This document shows positions 12,027 through 24,113 of a stretch of 64,000 bases of DNA, piece after piece (within the stretch, counting starts at the first letter, position 1; each line of letters starts with the position of its first letter). The notes below the pieces were generated by a model. The model was given only the letters and a program-made list of their open reading frames with translations. It had not been told where the DNA came from and did not search any database. Source of the DNA: Euwallacea fornicatus (lineage: Eukaryota > Arthropoda > Insecta > Coleoptera > Curculionidae); contig NC_089576.1 in NCBI RefSeq assembly GCF_040115645.1, forward strand, positions 1-64,000, written 5' to 3'. The position numbers and the translations under genes were made by a program.

Positions 12027-12725
12027 CCACTTCCCACTGGTGTGCCTCCTTGCTGCTGCCAAGTTTTCCTCTTCTTTGCCCTGTTGAAGTTTTATTTCGA
12101 GTTCTTACCTGGTATACCTCCACGCCCTTTTGTCGATCCTCCGTCTCGACGTCCATTTTGAGCCCCCTTGTGTGAACGAACGATTCGAGGAGGATTTCGT
12201 GGACGACACGACGTACCTATATATTTTCACTTTCACTCTAAACGTTTGAATCTGGATCTGAATCTTTCCTCTTGAAACTAGTGGATTGATTCGAGAACAA
12301 AGAAATAAGGAATGATGGATTATTCCTTTGTTCTGTTGTGAGGATTCCCCGTTAACTTTCCGACTTGTGACCGTCAGCTCCCTCTGAGATTGCCCTCCGG
12401 TACTGCTCGTGTGCTCGTAGTCGCTTTTTTACGATTCGATACGATTGGATTGGGTGGTTCTACCGGTAAATCCCGGATGAAGGCAAAAGGAAGGGTCCGT
12501 TCTGTCCCGTACCTACTTTGGTGGCAGAAAAGGCAAAGACAGAAAAGTAGAAAAGTGGACTTACTCAGATGTAATCCTCCGAGAAAAGGCACTGATTCAC
12601 TATTTCACTATTCACTCACTATTGTTCTGGCCACATTAAGTCGGTCCTCGCACTTGGCAGCTTCATCTTCAGCTTCGGAGATCCATCCCTGGAAAAGAAA
12701 GAAGGAAATGAGACAGATACCAATT

Positions 12726-13725
12726 CAAATCAGTTAGAATAATTCAAAATATTTTATATTTTTGACATGGATTCGTTTCTACATGGATTCGTTTCTATTT
12801 TTCCATTTTTTGAACTAACCTGAGCTTTTTTTTTTTTTTGAACTAACCCGGGTTGTTTATTTTGTATTTTCTGTACTAACCTGACTTGTTTTCTTTTTGT
12901 TTTCTTACCAACCCGGGTTCTTAATACTAAATAAAACAACTGTAGATATTTTCATTGTTTCTTCTTATTTCAAATATACAATTCCACAAAACAACAAAAA
13001 CAATAAAGAAAAAACAAACAATACAAATGAATAAAAACAATACAAAAGAAAAAACATACATATATAAACAATAAAACAAATAAACAAAGATGAAAATAAA
13101 AATAAAGAAAATAAGAATTTAAAAAAAAAATGAATAAAATAGATGAAGAAAAGAATAAATATTAAAAATGAAAAAAGAATGAGAATAACAAATAAAAATA
13201 TTAAGAATGGAACATGAATAATAAGAAAACGAAAGAACAAAACAACAATTAAAAATGAAAAAAGAATGAGAATAAAAAACAAAAGAAAATAAAAATAATA
13301 AAATAAAAATTAAGAAAAGAAAATGAACAATCAAAAAAGTAAAGAACAAATGATAATAGAAACGAAGATATAAAAATTAAACATGATAAAAAAGAAAGAG
13401 AATAAAAAATAAAGTAAAGAAAATTAATAATAAAAAAATTGAAGAAAAAAGAAAGAAAACCAAAGAGAAAAAATTAAGAAAAAAAAAATAAAAATATTTA
13501 AAATAAAAAGAAATGATAAATAAAGAATAAGAATAAAATATAAAAATTAGAAAGAGGAAAAATTAAGAAAACAATAAATTTAAAAAAAATGATAATAAAA
13601 CTGAAAGAGAAAAAAAAATTAAAAATAAAGAAAATGAGAATTTAAAAAAAATGATAAAAGAAAGAATTGAAAATTAAGAAAAGAAAATGAATAATAATAA
13701 AAAAATTAATAAATAATTATGTAAT
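12726..13725. repeat. Subtelomeric unit U3, proximal part (head and A-rich tract)
   Basis: The third unit begins with the same junction motif. It has telomere-like GAACTAACC motifs and AACCCGGGTT palindromes at 12845-12854 and 12910-12919, then an A-rich tract from about 12990. Homology breaks off near 13725, where inserted DNA begins. Confidence 0.8.
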
Positions 13726-14204
13726 ACAGATTATACAAATCAAATAAAAAATATATACATTAAAATATTCATAGAAACTATCTAATAAAAGAATATAAAT
13801 TTGTTACGCAACAGAGCCAGATACGAAAAAATGTCAAGAGACGTTTTTTTTGTAGGGAATGAATTACTTATTTAAGAAAAAAATTGAAATTTGACTTTAG
13901 ACAGGACCGTATTAGTAATTTATTGAATTTTATGATGGTAAAATCCTACAACTCCGAGACTAGTTGCTCGTGGGCCGTAATATTTTTACTGAATGTGGCA
14001 CTATACAATGTGATGCTGTACACCAAATTTTGTTTAAATATCTCTAAAGGTTAGAGTGTTATAAAAAAGTAATCGAATATTTTTTTAATTTTCAACCCCC
14101 GGTATTTTTAAGACGAAGCATTTATGAGCCTATGTTGATATGAACTTTTCTTCTTAAAATAAGTTTGTCTATCGACTGTTAAAATCCTGCTACAAAAAAG
14201 TGGA
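13726..14204. mobile_element. Inserted DNA in U3 with a solo TE end
   Basis: The right edge, near 14204, reads CCACCCTGTATATG, the inverted form of the CAGGGTGG-type ends seen elsewhere in the window. No matching left end was found. No coding sequence is evident; the stretch is probably a truncated Tc1/mariner-type element. Confidence 0.4.
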
Positions 14205-14213
14205 CCACCCTGT

Positions 14214-14805
14214 ATATGTGTGTCGGAGATTTGTTAGTTCTTAAGTTTTTAATGTAAAATTTGAGTTAGCAATGAGGCTGAAGAGCAGAGCAGGTTGACA
14301 GGTTTATCGTGGAGATGAAGCAGTGTCGAACGAGGTCACTATTACCGACGCAATTAAGGATCTTGTGTGAAGTTTCGGCCCGTGGGAAAACCAGGACCAT
14401 GACGAACAAGTACCGTTCCCTTGAGTCGAGAGGACCACGGGGAATGGGAATGGAAACTGTGGAGAAGGCAGTAATTAAAAAGAAGGGAAGTGAATTCGTT
14501 AGCCTTGCCTTACCGTCAATTTATTTAATGAAACAATCAAAATTATCGATGATGAAGAATATTCCTAATTCGTATCGATTGATGGTATGATAAAAAAATA
14601 AAAACGAGGCTCACGAATTCACTACTGCTCGACGGCTACCTTCCTTCTTTTTTTTGTTTTTTTAATTATTGTCTTCTTCGCGGTTCCCATTCCATTTCCA
14701 ATGGCACCTGTTCGTCCTGGTTTTCACGAATGGCCCCCTTATTGCCAACTCAAATTTTACATTTCTAGACTTGAGGACTGATAAATCTCCGACGTGTATA
14801 TATAC
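14214..14805. repeat. Foldback repeat, two inverted arms
   Basis: The arm at about 14214-14520 and the inverted arm at about 14598-14805 share the outer motif CGGAGATTTGTTAG/ATCAATCTCCG-like ends (written as TCGGAG at 14221 and CTCCGAC at 14788) and the inner TAACTCAAATTTTACAT block. A single-arm relative lies at 38640-39005 on the opposite strand. A plus-strand open frame (14309-14590, 93 residues) and its relative at 38731-38916 (minus) share a basic N-terminus with CRTRS and GKTR motifs, so the family may once have coded for a protein. I recognise no domain. Confidence 0.55.
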
Positions 14806-14818
14806 ATACGGGGTTATT

Positions 14819-15335
14819 CAGATTCGACGCTCGTCGTCGAGATCAAAATAACCGTGAAAGATACGAGGCGAGTTAAATGGGGGCGAAGTTATACGATTTG
14901 GAATATTCCGAAAGGAACGTTATAATTGCCACTTTTTATCTTGTAGAAAATACTTAAGTCGTGTTTGAAATTTCACGTTTAGATTTCCTGCAACCTGCAA
15001 TTTGATGAAAATATTAAACAAAATGATTTTGCTAAGAGTGCTTTGAAAAACAAGAACGAGAATACTTTGTTGTGACGTTTCAAGTTAATAAATTTAAGAA
15101 AACGTTTATGTTTGATACGTCATTTCGTTAAAATTCAAAAAAGGTGGCGATTATAACGTGCTATTCGTTTTTAATTATTTTTTCGGATATCTTCGGAAGT
15201 AATGAGAATTTTCCTAATTTTGAAAGGGCATTTAGTTGAGCTCCGAATTGTACGACTTCGCCCCGATTTGACCCACCTCGTATCTCTTACGGTTACTGAG
15301 GTCTCAACGATGAGCGTCGAATCTGAATGATCCTG
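14819..15335. mobile_element. Foldback MITE, ~517 bp
   Basis: The inverted ends align over about 90 bp: CGGGGTTATTCAGATTCGAC on the left and CAGGATCATTCAGATTCGAC as the complement of the right end. The arms continue, more diverged, toward the centre. There is no coding capacity. Confidence 0.7.
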
Positions 15336-15469
15336 TGTGTAATACACTTACAAATCAAATTAAAAGAAATAAATTGAATGGTACGCCGTAATTCTAGATA
15401 AGTGCGATAAACAGAATCAAGAAATCGGAAAGATGTGCTTCCGACAAAAATTAAAAAAATATATATATC

Positions 15470-15849
15470 CAGGGTGAGTCGGGAGGATCGTGCCAAACTT
15501 CGAGAGCGCGTTAGACATGTAAAATAAATGTAACAAAAAAAATTCTAAAGTTATCCGATTTTCGTTTGTTCGCGAGTTATGGCGTAAATCGAATTTTCTA
15601 ACTAGGATTCTATTTACCATAAACGTACTTTTGGTATTGGTGATATTGATGTATTAGTTGGCTTTCGAGGTCTCCAGACCTCACGCCGCTACCCAACATT
15701 TACTATGATATCCAAACGTTAATTTATAATTTTTTACGCCGTAACTTGTAAACAAACGAAAATCGGATAACGTTTGAATTTTCTTTTACATTTATTTTTC
15801 ACGTCTAACACGCTCTCGAAGTTTGGCACGATCCTCCTGACTCACCCTG
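15470..15849. mobile_element. Foldback MITE retaining a mariner transposase remnant (380 bp)
   Basis: The inverted arms of about 130 bp begin CAGGGTGAGTCGGGAGGATC on the left and CAGGGTGAGTCAGGAGGATC as the complement of the right end. The centre (15659-15691, plus) translates as WLSRSPDLTPL, the signature around the third catalytic acid of mariner/IS630-type transposases (usual form WPxRSPDLTPLDF). The element therefore looks like an internal-deletion product of a mariner. Confidence 0.75.
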
Positions 15850-16500
15850 TATGCGATACAAATTATACAAATCAAATTAAAAAATAAATATCAAATTTAA
15901 AACATTTTAAACGTAAAAAAAATAAAGAAAAGAATTATAACAATTGACGTACAAAGACAAAGGAATCGACATAACGCGGCATCCGAGATATATAAATCCC
16001 TTTGTAGACCGCTACTGGACTGTGGTAACGTAATTATGGCTAACGCAACTGACGAAACAAAAAAATACTTACAAAACTACAGAACGAATAACGTTAATGT
16101 TAATTACAAAAATTCGTCACCCGGATAATCTACTGTACCACCCTTCTGATGAAACGCTATGCGAAAAAATTAACGTGACGAAAATATCAAAACGACTACT
16201 AGTACGAATACAAAAAAAAAAAAAAAGTGAAAAGAAAGAGAAAAACTGAGGTGTCGTTGATGGACTGTGCATTCGCCAACAGACTAGAAACTCACGTTAC
16301 CTCGCACCAAACACGACTATGATTGAACACTACCCAGACGTAGACTAGATGTTGGATGTTTGATGTGCCTTGTGTGCTTGCACTTTTGTGCTGTGCTGTG
16401 AATTTTGAGTATTGTTTGTTTTACTAGGGGTGTGATTGGTACTGGTAGTTTTGAGGTGATTATTGTGGATGGTGCTGTTTGCGAGGATACGATTGCTATC
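15850..16500. other. AT-rich insert in U3, nothing recognised
   Basis: No open frame, RNA gene or terminal repeat was identified. It lies between the foldback MITE and a displaced piece of the U3 A-rich tract. Confidence 0.5.
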
Positions 16501-16649
16501 GTTATGAATAATAAAAAATTAAAGAAAAAAATGATAATAAAAACGAAAGAGAAATAAATTTAAAGAAAAGAAAAAGGAAAAAAAATTAAATAAAAATATT
16601 AAAGAAAAAAATGATAAAAACGAAAGAGAAAAAATTAATGAATAATATA

Positions 16650-17051
16650 CTGGCAAGCATAAAATTCGGGTCACTAGTATTTTCGAAATTTTTGCCTTCC
16701 TAACTTCCAAAAAATTTATAAAGGATAGCCTTTATCGATTCTAAAGTTCCTTAACCTTGTTAAGGGTAAATGGTAAAAATGGTGACAAAAACACGATCCT
16801 GTACCCAAATAACCGATGTATTGTACAGGTGTCCATTACCCGAGCACTGTAGTAACATTTTGATATTGAAGGTATTTTATCAATCTCTTTTTTTTCATGG
16901 TAGAACCATGCAGAACTGTAAACATTTTCCCAATGATCCGTGATCCGAAATTTCGTGAAGCAATGCCGGTATGCCAGCGAAAAATATCACTTCTCTTTCG
17001 ATACATTTACATTTGAAAATTTCGAAGTGACCCGAATTATATGCTCACCAG
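16650..17051. mobile_element. MITE inserted within displaced U3 A-rich tract (~402 bp)
   Basis: The ends are CTGGCAAGCATAAAATTCGG on the left and CTGGTGAGCATATAATTCGG as the complement of the right end, followed by shared GTCACT and TTTCGAAATTTT. A-rich sequence of the U type lies on both sides (about 16507-16645 and 17057-17130), so the element landed inside it. Confidence 0.65.
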
Positions 17052-17130
17052 TGTATAAAAAATAAAGAAAAAATAAGAAGCAAAAAATAAAAAATGATAA
17101 AAAAAGAGAAAACAATTGAAAAATAAATAA

Positions 17131-17140
17131 TAACCTGAAC
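17131..17140. repeat. Single interstitial telomere unit
   Basis: TAACCTGAAC matches the telomere array 10 of 10 and is followed by CTA. It sits between the displaced A-rich tract and the rest of U3. Confidence 0.45.
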
Positions 17141-18716
17141 CTAGGAATATTCGTACGTTGCCTTTGTAAACGATGCCACGTACGCGACGAGTTATTCAAG
17201 TAGGTACCTATGTACGTTCCTCGTGTGACAAAAAATCATAAATATATTTTATTTACTCTATGAATGTTACTCTATATCGTTCATTTTCCAGAAACTATAA
17301 CGGTAAAATTATCATTTCAATAATTTAATTGTGTCTTTTAGGGACTATCTGCAATGTGAACGACGTTGGTTTTTTTATTACTTCAGCTCAAATAAACTTT
17401 TGCCATATATTTTTTATTTTAATTTTGCTTCAAGTTCTGAGATATTTACTGTTAAAAGTTCATCTTTGACTTGCTGTATTAGTTTTATATTAGTCTTTTT
17501 CTCTTATTGTATTAAATCCGTTCTGTTAGACGAGCCGTCTTAAACTGACATATGTTCTAAGGTAACTTGTAAAGTAACTTGTGAATCTAAATTATTATGA
17601 CGATGAAGAAATTCAAATAAATCAAGGACCGAATGAATTGTTAGAGAGCCGAACGATCGAAAAAATTAGAAAAGAAAAAGTTACGAGGAAAACGTGTGCT
17701 TTGGCTCCCATTTTTTACGTTTCCCGAACCTTGGCGAATGTTAGATGTTAGCCTAATCGAGCTATGCGTCACTGCAAAATTTCGTTAAAATATGCTAAGA
17801 AACGCCCGAGTTATTGTTGCAAAAATCACTTTTCGAATATCTCCGGTTAGCCGAGGTTCGCCAACTAATACCAGACGCTACACCGTGTATATGCGAAATA
17901 CGTCTTGAGTGGGAGTTTTCGATTTGTGTCGCGATGTCGACTTCGAAAAGTTAAGAGAAATCTTTATGTGACGTTTCATATTTTTCCGAAATCTAAAAAA
18001 CCACCAAAAATCCTACTAATCCTAAAATGCTGTGATTCTATTGTTATTGTTGTTGCTGTTATTATTATATAAATCTAAAGTTCTACATGGGACATATTCA
18101 TTCCTGTTTTTTATTCTCTTCTAATTGTATTTGGTAAGTGTAAAATTTGTGTTGTTTTGTTTGGTGCCAAAACCCTATTTTTAAGTTAACAAAAAATTAA
18201 AGTGAGTTTGTGAAGTATTTCATTAAATTAAAATTTGAAAAACTAATTAAAAAGTTCAAACACTGTTTCGATAACCCGTTATGTTTGAGGTTTCGTAAAG
18301 AAAGTGATACGAGATTGCTGCTTGTCCACCATTTGTTTAACGTGAGTGTAACAAAAAGAAAAGACAAAAACACGACGTGACATAAAAATAGTCTCAACTT
18401 GTATTAGTTAAAATAGTTCGTATGTCGCGATAGATAAAGTTTAACGTCTTGTCTAAAAAGTATGGAACCGAATGATTGTTTTAGAGTCGTAAAGAAGTCG
18501 TTTTGAGTTGTTTTTGATATTTCGGATTTCTGATAAATTTAACCTGAAGATTCGTATTAAGAAAAGAAAAAGAAAACTCCTACTTAAGACTCGCCCCTTG
18601 TGTGAGGGTGTGAGGGAGGATTATTCACCCGATCCGTTCTTTAAAAGTTTGTTGCTAACTCGAATGATGATTACCCCGGAAAACGCTTAATCTAAACTTA
18701 AATACGAAATAAAATA

Positions 18717-18971
18717 CAGGGTCGTTCACGCCATATCAGATACTCTACAAAACGTATTGTAATAGAAATACGAGAACTTCAAAAAATCTCAATTTAATTC
18801 GACTGCTAGCTAGTTAAATAACTTGAACGTTAGAGAGATTAATGTATTAAAGTTACGTTTTTACAAAATGTTATGTTTTGTTATTCGAAATTGAATCGAT
18901 TCTTCGATTTCCAAATGAGACGAGTTTTGAAATTACTGAAAACTTATTGTCAAATGGCGTGAACGATCTTG
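18717..18971. mobile_element. TA-flanked MITE in U3 (255 bp)
   Basis: Longest of the three copies in the window, with the same ends (CAGGGTCGTTCACGCCAT and complement) flanked by TA. Its extra internal sequence includes GAACTTCAAAAAATCTC, so the U1 and U2 copies are probably internal deletions of a form like this one. Confidence 0.78.
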
Positions 18972-20942
18972 TACCTAGGATATTTCTTCTCTGTAGGTGA
19001 CGTGAATCGGCTGTGAGAAAATCTTCTTTCTGTTCTTGTTGAATCCTCCTTATCCACTGCAGAGTCTCGAAGCTATGTAACTATGTTGCTACGTTGCTGT
19101 TGTTTTTTGTCTTTGTGCTGCTGCTGCCGTCGTATTCTCCTCCTTCTCCTCCTCCTCATTTTTTTATATCCTTTGGTTAACCTAAAAAGGCTTGTATCAA
19201 CATTTGTGCATTTACAAAAAAAATAATAATAATAAGTTGAAGTATTGGAATTATTTCTTAATGCAAACTGTAAATCTACAGGGTGTTTGGTGTTTGTTAC
19301 TTCGATGCAAACGATGCAAATATTTAAAGGAATGAAGAAGAGAATAAAAATTATTTTTTGAATGGACGTTTTGGTAATAATGTAGGTGATCTTACCTCCA
19401 GAATAATAATAGGTGAAAGTTTAGGGGTTGAATCGTTCTTTGAGTAATTTTAAGTATTTTATTCTTCAATAGTTTTAGAAAATTTAAAAATTAATTCATT
19501 TTAAATAATCCAGTGGGAAACTGTAGCTGTAGGTTTTGATAAATTTCGTATAAAACATTTTCCTTACCTTTAGGAAATATACTGTAAATAAATATTAAAA
19601 GAAATATACATGTTGGGTGTAAGTTAAGTGAGGTCATTAATTTTAAGAGAAGGTTCCTTCTCATATTTTCTCATATTTTATGAAAAATCTTCATTTAAAC
19701 CTGTCCCCTAATTTGCATTAGTTTTATTAATTGTACGGTTTAGCCCTGATTTTTTTAAAATTATAGAGCTGTATAAACTACACATTTTCATCGAAAATGG
19801 CCTGGTGGATGTAAAATTTTAACAAGTCATATTGGCGATTTATTAAAATTTTGCTCTTAGAAACTGTCACGGTAGACCTTGAATTTTACATTGACCGGGC
19901 CATTTTTTATGAAAATGTGCATTTTGTTGACCTCCATAATTTTTTAAAAATCCATGCTGAATCGTACCTTTGATAAACTTTTTACGGACTACCTCTGAAA
20001 CAAATGAGTCAGTGTATGAATGTGTATATGTTTACCAAAACAATAATAATATACAAGTAAAAATTCTCTCTAAGTTGAACTTTCTACTGAAATATAGTAA
20101 ACTATCTACTTGTTGTAAATAATGGTTTTTGTTAAAATAGCTGTGTAAGAAATGAAAGGAAAGATCCTACACTTGAAGTTAAAAAAATTATTCCTTTTAT
20201 TTGTCTATATTTTACAGCTTCTTACGTTCCCTATAAAATTAAAAAAAAAACTAAACTAACCTTGAAGATGTTTTATTGTTAAAATGGATGAATGCCTACT
20301 TTTTCAATTAAAAAATTCAGTTATTAATGTAATACACACTTTGTATAACTGTTGTATTTTGAATTTTTTCTGACTGCATTCTAACAATAATTGATGAGGC
20401 CCTTTCTAAATTAGTTCCCTGTATAGAGACACTACTGCTGTATGATAGTAACCCTTTTTACTCGTACCTTGTTGGAAATAAGCACTCGATATTCAAATTA
20501 AAACCAAATTTCTGTGCTTACCTTGGATATTTTCTTCTCCGACAAGTTCTGCTCTCTGCTCCTTTTTACCTTGCTTACACCAAATGTACCTTACGAATTT
20601 ACCAATTTACCAAATGCCATTTCTGCTGCTAAAAAAGGTTACTAAAAAATTATTAACAAATACCAACTCCCTGTTCCTCCTGAGAGTCCATGTCGATGAA
20701 ACTTCGATGTTTCCCTGGCCCCCCTTAATCTGTTCAAAGTGAACCCGTGTATAAAACGTGTTCAGTGTTTGCTAAAGGGGGCAAACGATGACATCCTGCC
20801 TCTTTGTTGGTCACTCAGACTCTTTCGAGTCAAAGTTCTGGTCGAGCTAAATCTACCTACCTACTGAAAATGTATCAAAGTGTGTCTTTTGTAAATGCTA
20901 AATGTGTGAATTGATTAATAAGGAGTCAATTGATGCAAATGT

Positions 20943-21165
20943 GGAAATTTTTGTCCAAAATTTCCCTGTACCACTTGCTTCCTTGCTCGTTAAGGTTCTT
21001 CGAGAACCTTAAACTTGAAGTTGGTGGTGCCAATCTTCTTTCTAGGTCCCCACGATTTGAGGTGCTGCGCCCTGTGAACCCTACGTTTTACCTATTTTAG
21101 CGAGTCGCCCCCTACCGTGTGTAGGTGACACCCTCACTACCTGCAGCCTCGATAACCATATCGAG
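20943..21165. other. Four conserved hairpins (U3 copy)
   Basis: Stems at 20943-20965, 20990-21012, 21111-21125 and 21148-21165. In the third, the loop is CGTGT instead of CTTTT while the CCTAC/GTAGG stem is unchanged. Confidence 0.45.
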
Positions 21166-21217
21166 CCACTTCCCAATGGTGTGCCCCCTTGCTGCTGGTG
21201 CCCCTCTGCTGCTGCTG

Positions 21218-21228
21218 CTAACCTGAAC
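21218..21228. repeat. Single telomere unit inside U3
   Basis: CTAACCTGAAC is an exact match to the array. U1 and U2 lack it at the equivalent place (GCTGCTGCCAAG), so it was gained in U3 or lost from the others. Confidence 0.5.
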
Positions 21229-21690
21229 CAAATTTTCTCTTCTCTGCTCTGTTAAAGTTTTATTTTGGGTTCTTACCTGATGTACCTTAACGCCCTTTTT
21301 CCGATCCTCCGTCTCGGCCCCCATTTTGCCCCCCATCCCATTTTGAACCCCCCGTTCTGTCGACGACGTTTTTGTCATCTTTATTCCCTCTAAACGTTTG
21401 AATCTGGATCGTTCCTCTTGAAATAAGTGGATTGATCCGTTTTTGATTCAAGAACAAGGAATTAATCCTTTGTTCGTTACGTTGTGAGGATAGAACGGGT
21501 GGTTCCCGACGATTGCGTCGAATTGAATTGCAACGAATTGCCGTCTGGGACCTTCCCTTTCGCTGACTTTCCGACTTGTGACGATCAGCACCAGCTCCCT
21601 CTGAGATGGCCCTTCGGTACCGTTCGATTCCTATCGTGGCCGCAGATGGAACCACCGGTAAAAAACCGTCTCCTCGCAAAATCCTAGAAC

Positions 21691-22090
21691 TTAGACTAGT
21701 AAAGTTTTCGGTGGCTGTCGCCGTCTTTTCCCTCGGGATCTGGACCAGTTAACGACAGCGGCACTTGTTGCTGCACCTCTTCGGGGGGCGTCGTGAACGA
21801 AGGCCTCATCGGTGCTGGCCCCATTGATGATTCCTCCGTTTGCCCGTTCACCGGGGGGCGACTCCGGCTTGTGGTCGTTGTTGTTCTGCCGGATCTAACA
21901 ATTGGGTTAAGACCCCCAAAGAGGGGTCGGTCGAGAGGCCGACTCCTCGTCAAGGTACCTGGAGGGTTTCTTCTCCACGTATCTTTGCGTTGCGTCCGTT
22001 TCTTTGCCGGGCCCTCTTTGGGCCCGGTGTCGTACAGTGTTGCCGGATTGTGCAAGAAATCAAAAAAATAAGGGAATTCTTCCAATGAAT
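21691..22090. other. GC-richer patch, open on both strands, not called as a gene
   Basis: A stretch clearly richer in G and C than its surroundings. It has open frames on the minus strand (21696-22085, 129 residues, rich in Pro, Thr and Arg) and on the plus strand. The openness follows from few A/T-rich stop codons. No domain is recognised; a first exon, a CpG-rich promoter or an old part of the U repeat are all possible. Confidence 0.35.
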
Positions 22091-24100
22091 GCTTTTCTGA
22101 AAATTATTGGGTTTCCTCAATAATTTTCATCATTGTGATGTTGGGGGTCATATTTGCATTAACGAATCATGTAAATTAACCCTTCAACATCCCCTCATTA
22201 CCCCCTTTGTACCATCTCTCTCATTCACCTTCTTTTGTTATAACTTTTACCTGTAATCGATTATTTTACATAACAAATTCCATTAAACCAGTACTGGATA
22301 AATGCTCCAGTTATTAACAAGGTAATTTTAGTTTTAACTACTTCAAAATCATATTCATTCGTATGTATCCCTGTGTAATGAGTTTGAAGCACTTATCGCT
22401 TTAAAAAATGGGAAACGAAATATATTGAGGAATCTGTTTTTTCTATCTTTCCCCAATGGCAAATTAGAACTTTCTAATACCAAAACCATCTCGTATAAAT
22501 AAAAGTAAACGTTTGTTATAACGAATGAAGGTGAAAATTATTGCAATTTTCGGAGAGAGACAAAAATGGCAACGTCGCCGCCACAGCGGATACAAAGCGA
22601 GGTAACGACGATTCATAGGAAGAATTCCCCGAATGTTTAAGTGTTTGTTATTCACCTATGATGGATTTCTTTAAATGGCAATTTTTAAAGAAAACCATTG
22701 GATGAAATTCTGAAAATAATTATATGTATATTAATTAACACTGTTTCTTTATCTATGACTGTTATTTTTTATGCCACTATTTAAAATGTGCTGTTAAGTT
22801 ACAATTTTCAATTATTAAACTACCAACAAAAGGTTGGTGGATTATTTCAAAGACACGTTGTGGTAGCCACATAAATGAGAACCGTGATAAAGATGTATCA
22901 ACTAATTTACTATAATGGAAATTTAAACAAAAATTATTGTAATTTTGCTAAATTAAATATTGGTGATACAATGTGCCTTCGTTCATACAATGTATCTTGG
23001 TTATACAATGTATGAACTAATTTACTGTAAAGGAAATTTAAACAAAAGGTATTGTAATTTTGCTAAAATAAATATTCCCTTCCGATAAACATTTCTCACA
23101 TTGTTAATAAAACAATATTCAAGACCAAATAAATCCCAAATATAAGAAAACCCTTGAAAGTATAGAAGTGGTTGCTTTCGAAAGAGCCAAAATTGACAAA
23201 TGATTAGGGCTTAAACCACCGAAATGGCAGGCGCGCCCCATTCACACTTGAAACGCGAGAAAGTCCAATTTTACTTATTCTAAATTGCAATTGAAAATGA
23301 TAGACCAAAGCTGACTGTACCTACCTTGGTGAAGGCTGTGGAGCCGTGGAAAAGCCCTACTTTCTCAAACATCCCAGAAATTGAAGATCCAACCGATGCT
23401 ATATCTCGAAAACTCTGAAGAATAATGATAATTGCTAGCTCTAGTGGGTAGTAGAATCCTTTTCACTTCGTCGGGGTGGAATGGTTCAGTTTTAGTACTA
23501 AGAACAGAGGAATAGTTTTGGGTAAATTCAAATTGAAGGGAAACAGTCGATAAAAATAATGTAGTCCTCTATGAAAGGTCTTCTACTTTAGGACAACATC
23601 AGTGATAAGTTTTGATTGCGTTGGGAGGAAGGGAAATTTTATTATTAGTTCACAAATTTCGGGAATACGGGAGTCTACATTTTGTAAACGAGGAATCGTT
23701 GGAAGATCCTCTAGGAACGGGCTTCCTTTTTTTTCTTACCTCTTCTTTCTTCGTTCCGTAGATAGTCTTTTAATCCACAGGGATGTTACCTTTTCTTATT
23801 TATTGCTTCTCAATTTTAAATGAGATTATATTTCTATTTCAAATTTAAATTTTTAAGTTAATTCCCACTTTTCTGTTAATGAAAACACAAAACGAACTTT
23901 CGCGGTTCGATTGTTGACAAGGAATGTCTTAATTGTCATTCGATATGTTCTAATATGTTTAGTGGTGTAGTTCATAGGTTTTTTTTTCCAAATCAATCCT
24001 TCCGAATGCCTCTTTTTGGGGTGATGGGGGTGGTTCTGAAGGGGCGCAGGCCGTGTTAAATGCACCGCCTACGCCTATAGGTATGCAGGTGAAAATTCAA
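22091..24100. other. AT-rich unique sequence, nothing recognised
   Basis: Separates the subtelomeric repeats from the first gene. Short frames only; no domain, RNA or terminal repeats found. Confidence 0.5.
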
Positions 24101-24113
24101 GTGGGAAAAAATC

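Larger units (their letters stand above)
8927..12725. repeat. Subtelomeric tandem unit U2 (~3.8 kb)
   Basis: This is the second copy of the unit, joined to U1 at the motif AATCAGTTAGAATAATTCAA. It has the same order of parts: head with palindromes at 9024-9033 and 9088-9097, A-rich tract (about 9175-10540), MITE (10801-10998), hairpins (11809-12026) and tail (to about 12720). Length and small indels differ from U1, mainly in the A-rich tract and the MITE. Confidence 0.88.
17515..21690. repeat. Subtelomeric unit U3, distal part
   Basis: Homology with U1 and U2 resumes at CCGTTCTGTTAGACGAGCC and runs to about 21690. It is interrupted by unrelated inserts at about 17740-18640 and 19260-20270. 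This copy is the most diverged of the three, as expected for the oldest, most internal unit. It contains the MITE (18717-18971) and the hairpin segment (20943-21165). Confidence 0.8.

Noticed and set aside
21287..21679. 130-residue minus-strand frame at the end of U3
   Set aside because: Not open in the matching parts of U1 and U2 in the same frame, and no domain is recognisable.
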